The notes below the pieces were generated by a model that made no database searches, was not told where the DNA came from, and saw only the letters and a list, made by a program, of their open reading frames with translations. 64,000 bases of DNA from GCA-2697345 sp002697345 (GTDB lineage Bacteria > Pseudomonadota > Alphaproteobacteria > Rhodobacterales > Rhodobacteraceae): NCBI GenBank assembly GCA_943787605.1, contig CALSNB010000001.1, positions 310,001 through 374,000 on the forward strand, read 5' to 3'. The translations under genes and the position numbers were made by a program. This document shows positions 46,182-54,721 of this stretch, piece after piece. Each line of letters starts with the position of its first letter. The stretch's first letter is position 1.

Positions 46182-46673
46182 TTATGATAACACTACTGTA
46201 AGTGAATTTTCTAAGTAATGCTCTTCTAAATTTTTACCTGGCCCTATTCTGTCAACGACGGCAAATAAACCTGGGTGAGTTAAGGGTGTTAGCACACCGT
46301 GCCATATATTTTTATGTATATTAATTCCCTGCCCTGAATTAGTTATGAAGGCTAGTGGATTGGTAGGCTTCTCACTGATACTATTACTTGCAACAATTAT
46401 TAAGAAAGGGTTCTCTGACATTGGAATAAATGCCTGGGAACCTTCAGGGTGACGTTCTAGCATATCGCATTCATACGGAAAGTCTCTTGGAGTAGCATTA
46501 AATATACTTATTCCAGCTCGACCATTTTGAAAATCGAGCACAGCCTTGTCATCGTATCTCTCACAAAAGTTATTGTTTATCAATTTATCAGGGGATCCAC
46601 TGCAGTCTAGTATATCGCCGTATGGTTTGAAACTTTCTATAGTAATCGGCTGAATTTTAATTTTTTCACCCAT
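46182..46673 (-). CDS. allA: Ureidoglycolate lyase
   Basis: The 163-residue cupin-fold protein matches AllA: IQPITIESFKPYGDIL at the start, ISIFNATPRDFPYECDMLERHPEGSQAFIPM in the centre, and GINIHKNIWHGVLTPL with conserved His. AllA splits ureidoglycolate into glyoxylate and urea, the last ureide step in purine catabolism. It is the last gene in uraD-allE-allA on the minus strand, two bases after allE. No urease or urea importer is in the window, so the fate of the urea cannot be judged here. Confidence 0.9.
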   Translation of the reverse strand: MGEKIKIQPITIESFKPYGDILDCSGSPDKLINNNFCERYDDKAVLDFQNGRAGISIFNATPRDFPYECDMLERHPEGSQAFIPMSENPFLIIVASNSISEKPTNPLAFITNSGQGINIHKNIWHGVLTPLTHPGLFAVVDRIGPGKNLEEHYLENSLTVVLS

Positions 46674-46675
46674 AA

Positions 46676-47485
46676 CTATAACTGCGCATGCCGATTTACA
46701 TCTTTGTATAGAAGGTATCTGAAATTGTCACTCCCTGTGTTCCGGCACGCTTGTGGACAAAAGGCTCGCAACCATAAGAAATCTCCTGCCTCTACATGAA
46801 CCCAGTCTTTATTCAAAAGATACTCTGCAGATCCCTCTAAAATATATATTCCATGCTCCATCACATGGGTTTCTTCAAAAGGAATAACTCCACCGGGTTT
46901 GAAATTTACTATATTAACATGCATATCATATCTGAGGTCCTCTGGATCAACAAACCTCGTTGTGGACCAAGCTCCTTTAGAATGATCCATTATAATTGGT
47001 TTTATATCCTTTTCATTTGTTATAAACGGCTTAGGTGCCAAAATACCCTCAACAGTAACATATCTTTTTCTAAAGAGGTGAATTGTTGCACTTTCAGTGC
47101 CAGTATTTTTTATAATATACGAGACACCTGGAGGGCAGTAAGAGTATCCACCAGAAAGCATTTCGTGATCTCCCGAGCCATGATTTATTATTAGACTACC
47201 AGAAGTTACAAATATTATAGACTCCACTTGGTTGTCAGGTTCTGGATTACTAGAACCACCAGATGGTTCTATTTCTATAATATACTGAGAAAATGTTTCG
47301 GCAAACCCACTTAGTGGTCTTGCTAAAATCCAGGCTCTAGATTTTTCCCAAAATGGTAGATAGCTGGTAACTATATCTCTCATTACTCCACCAGGAATTA
47401 CTGCATATGCGTTAGTAAACACTGCTTTTCCAGTCAATGTGGCTTCTTGTATGGGTAGGCCTCCAATTGGTGTTGCATACGTCAT
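46676..47485 (-). CDS. allE: (S)-ureidoglycine aminohydrolase, bicupin
   Basis: The 269-residue bicupin matches AllE/YlbA (ureidoglycine aminohydrolase). The N-terminal part has FTNAYAVIPGGVMRDIVTSYLPFWEKSRAWILARPLSG. Two cupin barrels follow, the second with the metal-site motif ETHVMEHGIYILEGSAEYLL near residue 206-225 and GDFLWLRAFCPQAC. It releases ammonia from (S)-ureidoglycine, giving (S)-ureidoglycolate, the substrate of the adjacent allA. It follows uraD by 10 bases. Metal is Mn(II) in characterised members. Cytoplasmic. Confidence 0.92.
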   Translation of the reverse strand: MTYATPIGGLPIQEATLTGKAVFTNAYAVIPGGVMRDIVTSYLPFWEKSRAWILARPLSGFAETFSQYIIEIEPSGGSSNPEPDNQVESIIFVTSGSLIINHGSGDHEMLSGGYSYCPPGVSYIIKNTGTESATIHLFRKRYVTVEGILAPKPFITNEKDIKPIIMDHSKGAWSTTRFVDPEDLRYDMHVNIVNFKPGGVIPFEETHVMEHGIYILEGSAEYLLNKDWVHVEAGDFLWLRAFCPQACRNTGSDNFRYLLYKDVNRHAQL

Positions 47486-47495
47486 TTATTGAGTC

Positions 47496-48020
47496 CTATT
47501 CTAAAATGTCTATTATTCTTAGATAAGCAATTTTTTCCACTTGAACGCAAGCTTCAACAAATTCATTATCAGTTGAATTATTTACTCTATTTCTGAAAGC
47601 TTTTAGGATCAAGTCACTAGAGAGACCTTTAGCGGCAATTATAAATGGGAATTGATGTTTTTGTTTATAGCTTTTGTTTAGTGATTTAAAAAAAGTTTTC
47701 TCCACTTCATTTAAGCTGTTTAGTCCAGCGCTTGCTTGCTCCTTAGTACTTTCTTTTGTTAATCCTTTATTAAACATTAACCTACCTGCTAGGTCTGGGT
47801 GAGATTTAAGAACTTCTATTTTATTTACCTTATTTGCTTTTCGAAATATTGAAACCATTAGTGAATGAAGACTGCTTGCTTTATCGTGATTAGAATTTAA
47901 ACCCTTTTCCCATGTCTGTTCAGCAATCCATTCTGAGTGTTCGAATATGCCGCCAAATATTTTAATAAACTTGTCTTTACTTAAAGATGAAGGGACAATT
48001 AATTGCTTAAGTTTGTTCAA
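47496..48020 (-). CDS. uraD: OHCU decarboxylase
   Basis: The 174-residue helical protein matches 2-oxo-4-hydroxy-4-carboxy-5-ureidoimidazoline decarboxylase. Landmarks are FGGIFEHSEWIAEQTW, the catalytic-His region VLKSHPDLAGRL, and the C-terminal FPFIIAAKGLS followed by FRNRVNNSTDNEF. It converts OHCU to S-allantoin. Its substrate is made by UraH, whose gene is divergent 120 bases away, so the two share a promoter region. It is first in uraD-allE-allA. Function is confident. Confidence 0.92.
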   Translation of the reverse strand: MNKLKQLIVPSSLSKDKFIKIFGGIFEHSEWIAEQTWEKGLNSNHDKASSLHSLMVSIFRKANKVNKIEVLKSHPDLAGRLMFNKGLTKESTKEQASAGLNSLNEVEKTFFKSLNKSYKQKHQFPFIIAAKGLSSDLILKAFRNRVNNSTDNEFVEACVQVEKIAYLRIIDILE

Positions 48021-48140
48021 CTTTTTTCCTATCTTAATTTTTCTTCACAGTGTAATTTAGAACAACTTATGTTTATTGTCTAATTTTTTGCAGTTATTTT
48101 AACGTTGTGATAGCTGAAATGAGTAATGTGGGAGAAAAAA

Positions 48141-48494
48141 ATGGTAGGATTTATTACATCGCATGTTCTGGATACGTCATTAGGTTTACCAGCAGAGGGA
48201 ATAATGATTGAACTAATTAGCATCAAAGGTAATAATCGCCTATTAATGAACTCAGCAGTGACAAACTCTGATGGGAGGCTGGATTCTCCTATTATGGAGA
48301 AAAATAAATTCAATAAAGGTACTTATGAACTATTGTTTTATGTAAAAGAATACTTTGAGAATAAACATAAAAAATCTTATAAAAATTGGTTTTTTGATAT
48401 TATCCCAATAAGATTTATTGTTAGTGATGATAGCCATTATCATATCCCACTTCTTCTTTCGCCATTTGGGTACTCAACTTATCGTGGTAGTTAA
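48141..48494 (+). CDS. uraH: 5-hydroxyisourate hydrolase
   Basis: From the ATG at 48141, about 8 bases after GGGAG, the 117-residue protein is a transthyretin-like HIU hydrolase. It has the N-terminal FITSHVLDTSLGLPAEG with the conserved His, a central YELLFYVKEYFE, and the family's terminal YSTYRGS. It hydrolyses 5-hydroxyisourate, the product of urate oxidase, to OHCU. The puuD start is 32 bases downstream on the same strand, so the two form one unit, divergent from uraD. The earlier GTG in the frame is within the ribosome-binding area. Confidence 0.92.
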   Translation: MVGFITSHVLDTSLGLPAEGIMIELISIKGNNRLLMNSAVTNSDGRLDSPIMEKNKFNKGTYELLFYVKEYFENKHKKSYKNWFFDIIPIRFIVSDDSHYHIPLLLSPFGYSTYRGS

Positions 48495-48526
48495 CAGAAT
48501 GTATTTTGATCCAAGGGAAGTAAGTC

Positions 48527-49762
48527 ATGTATGACTTGATTGTTATGTGGGAGTGGATCGGTTTTCTATTAAGATGGGTTCATGTTATAACTGCTATTGC
48601 CTGGATAGGGTCTTCCTTTTATTTTATTGCGCTCGATTTAAGTTTGAATAGAAATATTAAAGGATTAGCTGATGGCGAGGAATGGCAAGTTCATGGAGGT
48701 GGGTTCTACCATATACAAAAATATATGGTTGCTCCTTCTGAAATGCCTGAACATTTAACTTGGTTTAAATGGGAAAGTTACTTCACTTGGCTAAGTGGAT
48801 TTGCGGTTTTAATAGTTGTCTATTGGTTTGGAGCAGACCTCTATCTTTTAGACCCTCAGGTCTCTGATATCAGCTCGACTATGGCTATATTTATTTCAGG
48901 TGGGTCACTTGTCGTATGTTGGTTAGTTTATGACTTCTTGTGTCGGTCTAAATTAAAAAATAGCCCTACAACATTGATGTTAGTACTCTACTTACTGTTA
49001 GTAGGATTAGCCCTCTTTTTTTCTAATTTTCTTTCAGGAAAAGCTGCGTTACTACATTTGGGTGCAGTAACTGCAACAATAATGACAGCTAACGTTTTCC
49101 TAGTAATAATGCCTAACCAGAGAGTCGTAGTGGCTGATTTAAAGTCAGGAAAAGTCCCAGACTCAAAATATGGAAATATTGCTAAAATAAGATCTACACA
49201 TAACAATTATCTTACGTTACCGGTTATATTTCTTATGCTCAGTGCCCATTATCCGCTTGCTTTTGGAACACATTATAATTGGATAATAGCCAGTATTATT
49301 TTTATTATTGGAGTTCTTATTAGACACTATTTTAACTCTAAACATGCAAGAAAACGCTTGCCAAATTGGACCTGGGGTCTAAGTGCAATTTTATTTATTA
49401 TTATTATGTGGCTATCTACAGAACCTTTTATTTCTAATGTAGAGAACACCTCTTTAGGAGATCAAAATTCTAGATTAGATACTAAATTTGCTCGGGCACC
49501 TGGGTTTAATGAGGTAAAGGATATTGTTTCCACACGGTGTACAGTTTGTCATGCTGCGGAGCCAGCTTGGGAAGGATTACATTGGCCGCCAAAGGGGACG
49601 GTGTTTGAGACTTCTGAGGATATTGAATTAAATGCAAAGTTTATTTTCTTACACTCTGGGTTGAGCAAATCAATGCCTCCTGGAAACCTTAGTGGTATTA
49701 CAGAAAACGAGCGTGACATTATTCGGAAGTGGTATAGGGCAGCTAAGAAGTTAGGGTCCTAA
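48527..49762 (+). CDS. puuD: Membrane-bound urate oxidase with cytochrome c domain
   Basis: The 411-residue protein has about eight membrane helices in the N-terminal 300 residues (WIGFLLRWVHVITAIAWIGSSFYF at the start, with conserved His). It ends with a periplasmic cytochrome c domain whose heme motif is CTVCH near residue 338 and whose axial Met lies in SMPPG. It oxidises urate to 5-hydroxyisourate, passing electrons to the respiratory chain rather than to O2 directly. Heme attachment needs the Ccm system, genes for which (ccmF-I) lie 6 kb away. It is convergent with sitD. Confidence 0.92.
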   Translation: MYDLIVMWEWIGFLLRWVHVITAIAWIGSSFYFIALDLSLNRNIKGLADGEEWQVHGGGFYHIQKYMVAPSEMPEHLTWFKWESYFTWLSGFAVLIVVYWFGADLYLLDPQVSDISSTMAIFISGGSLVVCWLVYDFLCRSKLKNSPTTLMLVLYLLLVGLALFFSNFLSGKAALLHLGAVTATIMTANVFLVIMPNQRVVVADLKSGKVPDSKYGNIAKIRSTHNNYLTLPVIFLMLSAHYPLAFGTHYNWIIASIIFIIGVLIRHYFNSKHARKRLPNWTWGLSAILFIIIMWLSTEPFISNVENTSLGDQNSRLDTKFARAPGFNEVKDIVSTRCTVCHAAEPAWEGLHWPPKGTVFETSEDIELNAKFIFLHSGLSKSMPPGNLSGITENERDIIRKWYRAAKKLGS

Positions 49763-49843
49763 GAATTAAAAGCGTAAAGTTAACTGAACTCAGGAGTGAG
49801 GTTTAGGATAACTTTTTCTCAGTAATTATTCCAAAATTAAAAG

Positions 49844-50689
49844 TTAAGTTTCCAGTATTTTAGCTTTGGAAACTCGGTATGCTCTTCTAGTACAAATAAT
49901 GAAAGTAATTATGAAGATTACTGTTAATACTAGAATAATTGTTGGAGCAGGTGCGCTATCAATAAAAAAACTGATATAAACACCCGTTAAACCAGAAAAA
50001 AATGAAATTCCAACAGATAGTGGCAACATTACTTTAAATCTTTTGGTTATTAAAAAAGAAATTGCGCCAGGAGCTATTAGGAGTCCTATGGCTAATATTA
50101 TTCCCACTGCTGATAATGTTGCTACAATAGTTATGGAAATTAGGGAAAGTAACGAGTAATGAAGAAACTTAACTGGAAGGCCCACTGCGTAGGCTTGGAT
50201 GGGATCAAATGAATGTAATAAGAAGTCATGGCGTTTAGCCAATATTACAAATGATACAAACATTGAGATGGTTCCGGACAACCACAGATCTGAAGGTTGG
50301 ATCCCTAACATGTTTCCAAATAAGATATGATCAAGATGAAGATCAGTTTTAATTTTAGCGTATAGGACTATTCCAAAACCGAACATACCAGAGAAAACGA
50401 TACCCATAACAGTGTCTTGTTTTATACGACTATTTTCTACCAAAAACCCAGTTGTGAGTGCACAGGTCATGCCAGCACAAAAAGCCCCAATTACAAGTGG
50501 GATATTTAATAAGTAAGCTAGAATCACACCTGGTAAAACAGCATGGCTAATTGCATCACCCATTAAGGACCATCCTTTAAGAACCAAATAACAAGATAAT
50601 AAACTCGTGGGCACGGTAATCATAGCAATAACTATGAAGGCTTGGTTCATAAAACTAAAATGAAAAGGCATGAAAATAGTCTCGATCAT
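49844..50689 (-). CDS. sitD: Metal ABC transporter permease (SitD-like)
   Basis: The 281-residue protein has eight or nine helices and matches the ABC-3 family (ZnuB/SitC/SitD). Visible marks are the N-terminal LKGWSLMGDAISHAVLPGVILAYLL, an internal VVENSRIKQDTVMGIVFSGMFG-like segment, and the late AVGIILAIGLLIAPGAISFLIT. It is the last gene of sitA-sitB-sitC-sitD. It begins within the sitC stop (ATGA overlap). With SitC it forms the channel for Mn(II)/Fe(II). Whether the main metal is Mn, Fe or Zn is not settled by the sequence. Confidence 0.88.
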   Translation of the reverse strand: MIETIFMPFHFSFMNQAFIVIAMITVPTSLLSCYLVLKGWSLMGDAISHAVLPGVILAYLLNIPLVIGAFCAGMTCALTTGFLVENSRIKQDTVMGIVFSGMFGFGIVLYAKIKTDLHLDHILFGNMLGIQPSDLWLSGTISMFVSFVILAKRHDFLLHSFDPIQAYAVGLPVKFLHYSLLSLISITIVATLSAVGIILAIGLLIAPGAISFLITKRFKVMLPLSVGISFFSGLTGVYISFFIDSAPAPTIILVLTVIFIITFIICTRRAYRVSKAKILET

Positions 50690-51543
50690 AATGCCTCTAA
50701 TATAGATTTTGCCCGACGACGCGCTGCTAAGTAACCGTGCTTAGGAGCCAGTAAAAATACAGTTAAAAATATAAATGTTTGTAAACTGACGATTAATCCT
50801 CCCGTGGCGCCATCAACGAAGAAGCTAAGGTATGCTCCAACAAAACTAGTGATTGAACCAATAAGAACACTAAGAATAAGAAGAACAGGAAATCTGTCTG
50901 TTAATAAAAAAGCTGTAGCGCCGGGAGTTACGACCAATGCTATAACTAAAAATGCTCCAACAGTTTGTAGTGCAGCGACACATGAAGTGGATAAAAGTAT
51001 AAAAAATATTGCCTTTAAGAGACCAGTGTTTAAGCCAATCGATTTAGCATGATCTTCATCAAAAAATGTGATCATCAAATCTTTCCATTTTGCTAAAAGT
51101 ATAATTAAAGTTACAAACCCTATAATAGCTAACTGGAGTGTATCACCGGGTGTTATTGACAAGATATTACCCATAGTAATCGTTTGTATGCTCACAGAAG
51201 CAGGTGAAATCGAAACCATGAATAGCCCAAGTCCAAAAAAAGAAGTAAAAATTAATCCAATAATAGTATCTTCTTTTAGGCCTGTACGTTGGTTCAAAAA
51301 TAACATTGTACCAGCAGCAAGGCCGCCAGCAACAAAGGCTCCTAATGCAAACGGAAGGCCCAACATGTATGCGCCTGCAACTCCTGGTACAATTGAGTGG
51401 CTTAATGCATCCCCGATTAGTGACCAACCCTTGAGCATAAGGTATACAGATAAAAATGCACAAATTGCTCCTACTAATGAGCTAACCCACATTGCGTTAA
51501 ACATATAGCTATATGTAAAGGGTAAAATTAGTGTCTCTATCAT
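50686..51543 (-). CDS. sitC: Metal ABC transporter permease (SitC-like)
   Basis: The 285-residue permease has about eight helices in the same ABC-3 family as its neighbour, with LKGWSLIGDALSHSIVPGVAGAYML and a later TVGAFLVIALVVTPGATAFLLT. The C-terminus (KHGYLAARRRAKSILEAL) is basic and cytoplasmic. It heterodimerises with SitD; both carry the GDA(I/L)SH motif. It overlaps sitB and sitD by 4 bases each, typical of tight co-translation. Its role is uptake of divalent metal. Confidence 0.88.
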   Translation of the reverse strand: MIETLILPFTYSYMFNAMWVSSLVGAICAFLSVYLMLKGWSLIGDALSHSIVPGVAGAYMLGLPFALGAFVAGGLAAGTMLFLNQRTGLKEDTIIGLIFTSFFGLGLFMVSISPASVSIQTITMGNILSITPGDTLQLAIIGFVTLIILLAKWKDLMITFFDEDHAKSIGLNTGLLKAIFFILLSTSCVAALQTVGAFLVIALVVTPGATAFLLTDRFPVLLILSVLIGSITSFVGAYLSFFVDGATGGLIVSLQTFIFLTVFLLAPKHGYLAARRRAKSILEAL

Positions 51544-52388
51544 TTAGGTCTCTTAATATTATCATCGTAAATGACAAAAGGTTTCTCATCGTCAGTTATT
51601 ACTCGAATCTGCCGACTGTCATCATCATTGTGTAAGTCTGAACCACCCAGCACAAAGTGCCTAAGTACTCCTCCAAATGCGAGTTCAAGGTTTTCCTGAG
51701 TGAAAGTAGTTTTTGTTGGACCAAATGCTAAAACAGTTTGCTTTACTAAAACAGTATGATCACAAAACTCGGGCACAGAGCCAAGGTTGTGTGTCGAAAC
51801 CACTACAACGCGACCTTCATCCCGCATTTCTCTAAGTAGCGTAATGATAGTTTCTTCAGTCTTAACATCTATGCCAGTGAATGGTTCATCTAATAAAATA
51901 ACCTTTCCGTCTTGAGCTAATGCTCGAGCTAAAAACACTCTTTTTCGTTGACCCCCAGAGAGTTCTCCAATTTGACGTTTCCGATAATCTGCCATGTTTA
52001 CCCGGATAAGGGCGTTAGTTACAGCATCGCGATCAGCACGTTTTGGAGTTCTGAAGAAACCCATTTTTCCGTAACGACCCATTAGGACAACATCCTCAAC
52101 TAGGATTGGAAAATCCCAGTCCACTTCTTCTGATTGTGGAACATAAGAAATTATATTTTGGTTTAATGCCTCTTTTACGGGTAATCCTAATATACGTATC
52201 TTTCCTGAAGAAATGGGTGCAAAACCCATGATTGCTTTGAAAAGTGTTGATTTTCCGGCACCGTTTACTCCCACTAGACCCGTAATAGATCCAGGGGGAA
52301 TATTAAAGTTTGCATTGTGAAGAGCAGTGTGACCATTGCGGTAAGTAACTGTAACAGCACTTGCCGTAATGCCCTCTACGGAACTCAT
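51540..52388 (-). CDS. sitB: Metal ABC transporter ATP-binding protein (SitB-like)
   Basis: The 282-residue ATPase shows Walker A (GVNGAGKST), Q-loop (YVPQSEEVDWDFP), signature (LSGGQRKRVFLARAL), Walker B (VILLDEPFTGID) and switch His (VVSTHNL). The DWDFP in the Q-loop is typical of metal importers. A polar C-terminal tail follows the ATPase core (HFVLGGSDLHNDDDSRQIRV), as in SitB/MntA relatives. It is driven by binding protein SitA, whose gene overlaps its start. Cytoplasmic. Confidence 0.92.
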   Translation of the reverse strand: MSSVEGITASAVTVTYRNGHTALHNANFNIPPGSITGLVGVNGAGKSTLFKAIMGFAPISSGKIRILGLPVKEALNQNIISYVPQSEEVDWDFPILVEDVVLMGRYGKMGFFRTPKRADRDAVTNALIRVNMADYRKRQIGELSGGQRKRVFLARALAQDGKVILLDEPFTGIDVKTEETIITLLREMRDEGRVVVVSTHNLGSVPEFCDHTVLVKQTVLAFGPTKTTFTQENLELAFGGVLRHFVLGGSDLHNDDDSRQIRVITDDEKPFVIYDDNIKRPK

Positions 52389-53263
52389 GGCTCTAAACCT
52401 GACGCAATTGTTTCTGATGTTATTCTCAATAAATCTAAATAGGTTGGCACTTTCCCAGTTGCTATTGTTAAGCTGTCAACGTATAAAACCCCACCGTATT
52501 TTGAACCAGTCTCATTGGCAATTTGTTTAGCAGGTGTTTGAGAAACAGTACTTTCACAAAAAACTGCTGGTATATTATTTTTGCGTACTGTGTCGATTAC
52601 TCTTCGTATTTGCTGAGGAGTGCCTTGCCCGTCTGCATTTATTGGCCATAAGTATAATTCCCTCATTTTAAAGTCATGAATTAAGTAACTAAAGGCTCCC
52701 TCACAGGAAACCAACCAACGTTGTTGTGGTGCTATTTTCATAATTCTATCTCGAAGAGGGGTAATAGCCTCTTTTATTTGTTTTTTGTAGACATTTGCAT
52801 TCTCTGCATAAGATGCTTTATTTTCTGGATCATTTAGAATGAAAGCATCTCGAATATTATCTACATAAATCAAGGCATTACTATAACTCATCCAAGCGTG
52901 AGGGTTTGGTTTCCCCGAATACTCACCTTCACTAATGCTAATTGGTTTTATACCTTTTGTTATTACAACACTGGGTATATCCCTAAGATTTGAAAAGAAC
53001 TGTTCGAACCATAACTCTAGGTTTAAGCCATTCCATAGAATTAGATCTGCGTCCTGTGCTTTAATAATATCACGTGGTGTTGGTTGGTAACCATGAATTT
53101 CAGCACCAGCTTTGGTAATGCTTTCCACTATGGCAACATCTCCCGCTACGTTTCGTGCCATGTCGGCTATGACTGTAAAAGTTGTTATTGCTTTAAATTT
53201 TTCTTCTTTTCCAAGCGTTACTGATGGAATCAAAATTAATACAAAAGCTAAGACTAGTTTCAT
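52385..53263 (-). CDS. sitA: Metal-binding periplasmic protein (SitA-like)
   Basis: The 292-residue exported protein has a short signal peptide of about 18 residues and the cluster A-I (TroA-like) fold. Features are FTVIADMARNVAGD, EIHGYQPTPRDIIKAQDADLILWNGLNLE with the first His ligand, PHAWMSYSNA with the second, and the C-terminal INADGQGTPQQIRRVID. It captures Mn(II)/Fe(II) and delivers it to SitCD. It is first in sitABCD, and its upstream region holds a Fur-box-like operator shared with the divergent regulator gene. The ending DLLRITSETIASGL is typical. Confidence 0.9.
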   Translation of the reverse strand: MKLVLAFVLILIPSVTLGKEEKFKAITTFTVIADMARNVAGDVAIVESITKAGAEIHGYQPTPRDIIKAQDADLILWNGLNLELWFEQFFSNLRDIPSVVITKGIKPISISEGEYSGKPNPHAWMSYSNALIYVDNIRDAFILNDPENKASYAENANVYKKQIKEAITPLRDRIMKIAPQQRWLVSCEGAFSYLIHDFKMRELYLWPINADGQGTPQQIRRVIDTVRKNNIPAVFCESTVSQTPAKQIANETGSKYGGVLYVDSLTIATGKVPTYLDLLRITSETIASGLEP

Positions 53264-53332
53264 GGACCACTTTCAATAGTATATTTTTATCTACATCCCG
53301 AAGACATAAAAGAGTATTTTACAAGTGTAAAC

Positions 53333-53351
53333 GAAAATGATAATCATTCGC
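53333..53351. promoter_or_regulatory. Fur-box-like operator between sitA and the Fur-family gene
   Basis: A 19-base site in the 103-base divergent gap matches the classical Fur-box consensus at 16 of 19 positions, centred on the perfect palindrome AATGATAATCATT. Its place 70 bases before sitA and about 16 before the regulator suggests it controls both. Confidence 0.75.
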
Positions 53352-53366
53352 AAAGATAAATGATAG

Positions 53367-53807
53367 ATGAGAATTGAGAATATGAAACTAAACCAAAAAG
53401 ATGAGTTACTGATTGTTTCATCGTTAAGGGATGCGGGGGTTAGAGTAACCAAGCAACGCGTGGCATTACTCTATATTTTAGATAAGGCGAAAGACCATCC
53501 TGATGCGATTGAGTTATATAAGAGGGCAAGTGAGGTGGAGCCAACTATTTCTTTAGCTACAGTTTATAGAACTTTATCAGTCTTGATTGAAGCTAAGGTT
53601 GTCCACAGACATAGTTTTGAAGGTGGGGGCGCTAGGTTTGAGAAAGCTAAGAGGTTACATCATGACCACATTGTTGATTTAAACACTGGTGAAGTGATAG
53701 AGTTTAACTCTGAGACAATTGAAAAAATTCAGTTCGAGATAGCGGCGGAGATGGGTTATGAACTTATCCATCACAAATTGGAGTTGTATTGTCGAAAAAT
53801 TAACTAA
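53367..53807 (+). CDS. Fur-family metal-responsive regulator (Fur/Mur-like)
   Basis: The 146-residue protein is a Fur-family repressor. The winged helix (VRVTKQRVALLYILDKAKDHPDAIELYKRA) includes the DNA-recognition region ISLATVYRTLSVLIEAKVV. The metal and dimer domain has HHDHIVDLNTGEVIEFNSETIEKIQ, giving the His-rich metal site. No C-terminal CxxC zinc clusters are seen, as in alphaproteobacterial Fur/Mur. It is divergent from sitABCD and probably represses it with metal bound. Mn (Mur), Fe (Fur) or, less likely, Zn are possible corepressors. Start is at 53367 or 53382. Confidence 0.88.
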   Translation: MRIENMKLNQKDELLIVSSLRDAGVRVTKQRVALLYILDKAKDHPDAIELYKRASEVEPTISLATVYRTLSVLIEAKVVHRHSFEGGGARFEKAKRLHHDHIVDLNTGEVIEFNSETIEKIQFEIAAEMGYELIHHKLELYCRKIN

Positions 53808-53869
53808 GATTTAGTTCGAAATGTAACTCTAGAACTCGATATAACACTTGTAATCTTTAGGAATAAAAC

Positions 53870-54721
53870 ATGTCACATCCTGATAAACCTCTTTTAGCTG
53901 GCGTAATGGGTTGTCCCATAAAACACTCACTTTCTCCCATTCTACATAACTATTGGTTTAAAGAAGAGTGCTTGCAGGGTTCCTATGTTCCTCTACTAGT
54001 TGAACCAGATAAGCTCAAATCTGCGCTTAGGTCCTTAGTTAAGTTAGGGTTTTCTGGTTGTAATCTTACAATTCCTCTTAAAGAGTTAGCTATGGAAATA
54101 GTTGATGATTGTTGTGAGCATTCAAGAAAAATTGGGGCAATTAACTGCGTATCAGTTCAACCAAACGGTTTTCTTTATGGAAGTAATTATGATTGGTCAG
54201 GTTTTGTGAATGGGATAAAGTATGCATTTCCAGATTTCCAATTAAAAGATAAAATAGTTACAGTGCTTGGGGCTGGAGGGAGTTCTAGAGCAGTATGTTA
54301 TGGTTTGCTTAGCGAGGGGGTTTCAGAGATTTTACTGATAAACCGAACGACTAGTAAGGCAGAAAGTTTAAAACAAGATTTGGGCGAGGCTATTAAGGTG
54401 GTTAAATGGGAAGATAGACATTCATATCTTTCTGATACTAGTCTATTTGTTAATACAACTAATCAGGGAATGGCTGGAGAAACCTCGTTGGACATTTCTC
54501 TCGATATGTTACCAGTCGAGGCACTTGTTTATGATATCATATATAATCCACTAGAGTCAGAATTATTGAAAGTAGCCAGGAATAGAGGCAATATGACTTT
54601 AAATGGTATTAATATGCTAATTCACCAGGCAATCCCAGCATGGGGACAATGGTTTAATATCACGCCAAACTCATCAGAGAAATTAATAAACATTATGGAA
54701 GAAAGTGTTAATAGTGAATGA
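53870..54721 (+). CDS. aroE: Shikimate dehydrogenase
   Basis: The 283-residue enzyme opens with GVMGCPIKHSLSPILHNYWF, whose SLSP contacts shikimate. It has the conserved LTIPLKE with its catalytic Lys, GAINCVS, NYDWSGF, and a C-terminal NADP-binding VTVLGAGGSSRAVCYGLL. It reduces 3-dehydroshikimate to shikimate using NADPH, the step after AroQ. Its stop overlaps the start of dusA by 4 bases, so they are co-translated. Function is confident. Confidence 0.93.
   Translation: MSHPDKPLLAGVMGCPIKHSLSPILHNYWFKEECLQGSYVPLLVEPDKLKSALRSLVKLGFSGCNLTIPLKELAMEIVDDCCEHSRKIGAINCVSVQPNGFLYGSNYDWSGFVNGIKYAFPDFQLKDKIVTVLGAGGSSRAVCYGLLSEGVSEILLINRTTSKAESLKQDLGEAIKVVKWEDRHSYLSDTSLFVNTTNQGMAGETSLDISLDMLPVEALVYDIIYNPLESELLKVARNRGNMTLNGINMLIHQAIPAWGQWFNITPNSSEKLINIMEESVNSE

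Noticed and set aside
51068..51508. A 146-codon open frame on the plus strand antisense to sitC
   Set aside because: It is the complement of a conserved permease gene, has no recognisable domain and is explained by the codon composition of the true gene.
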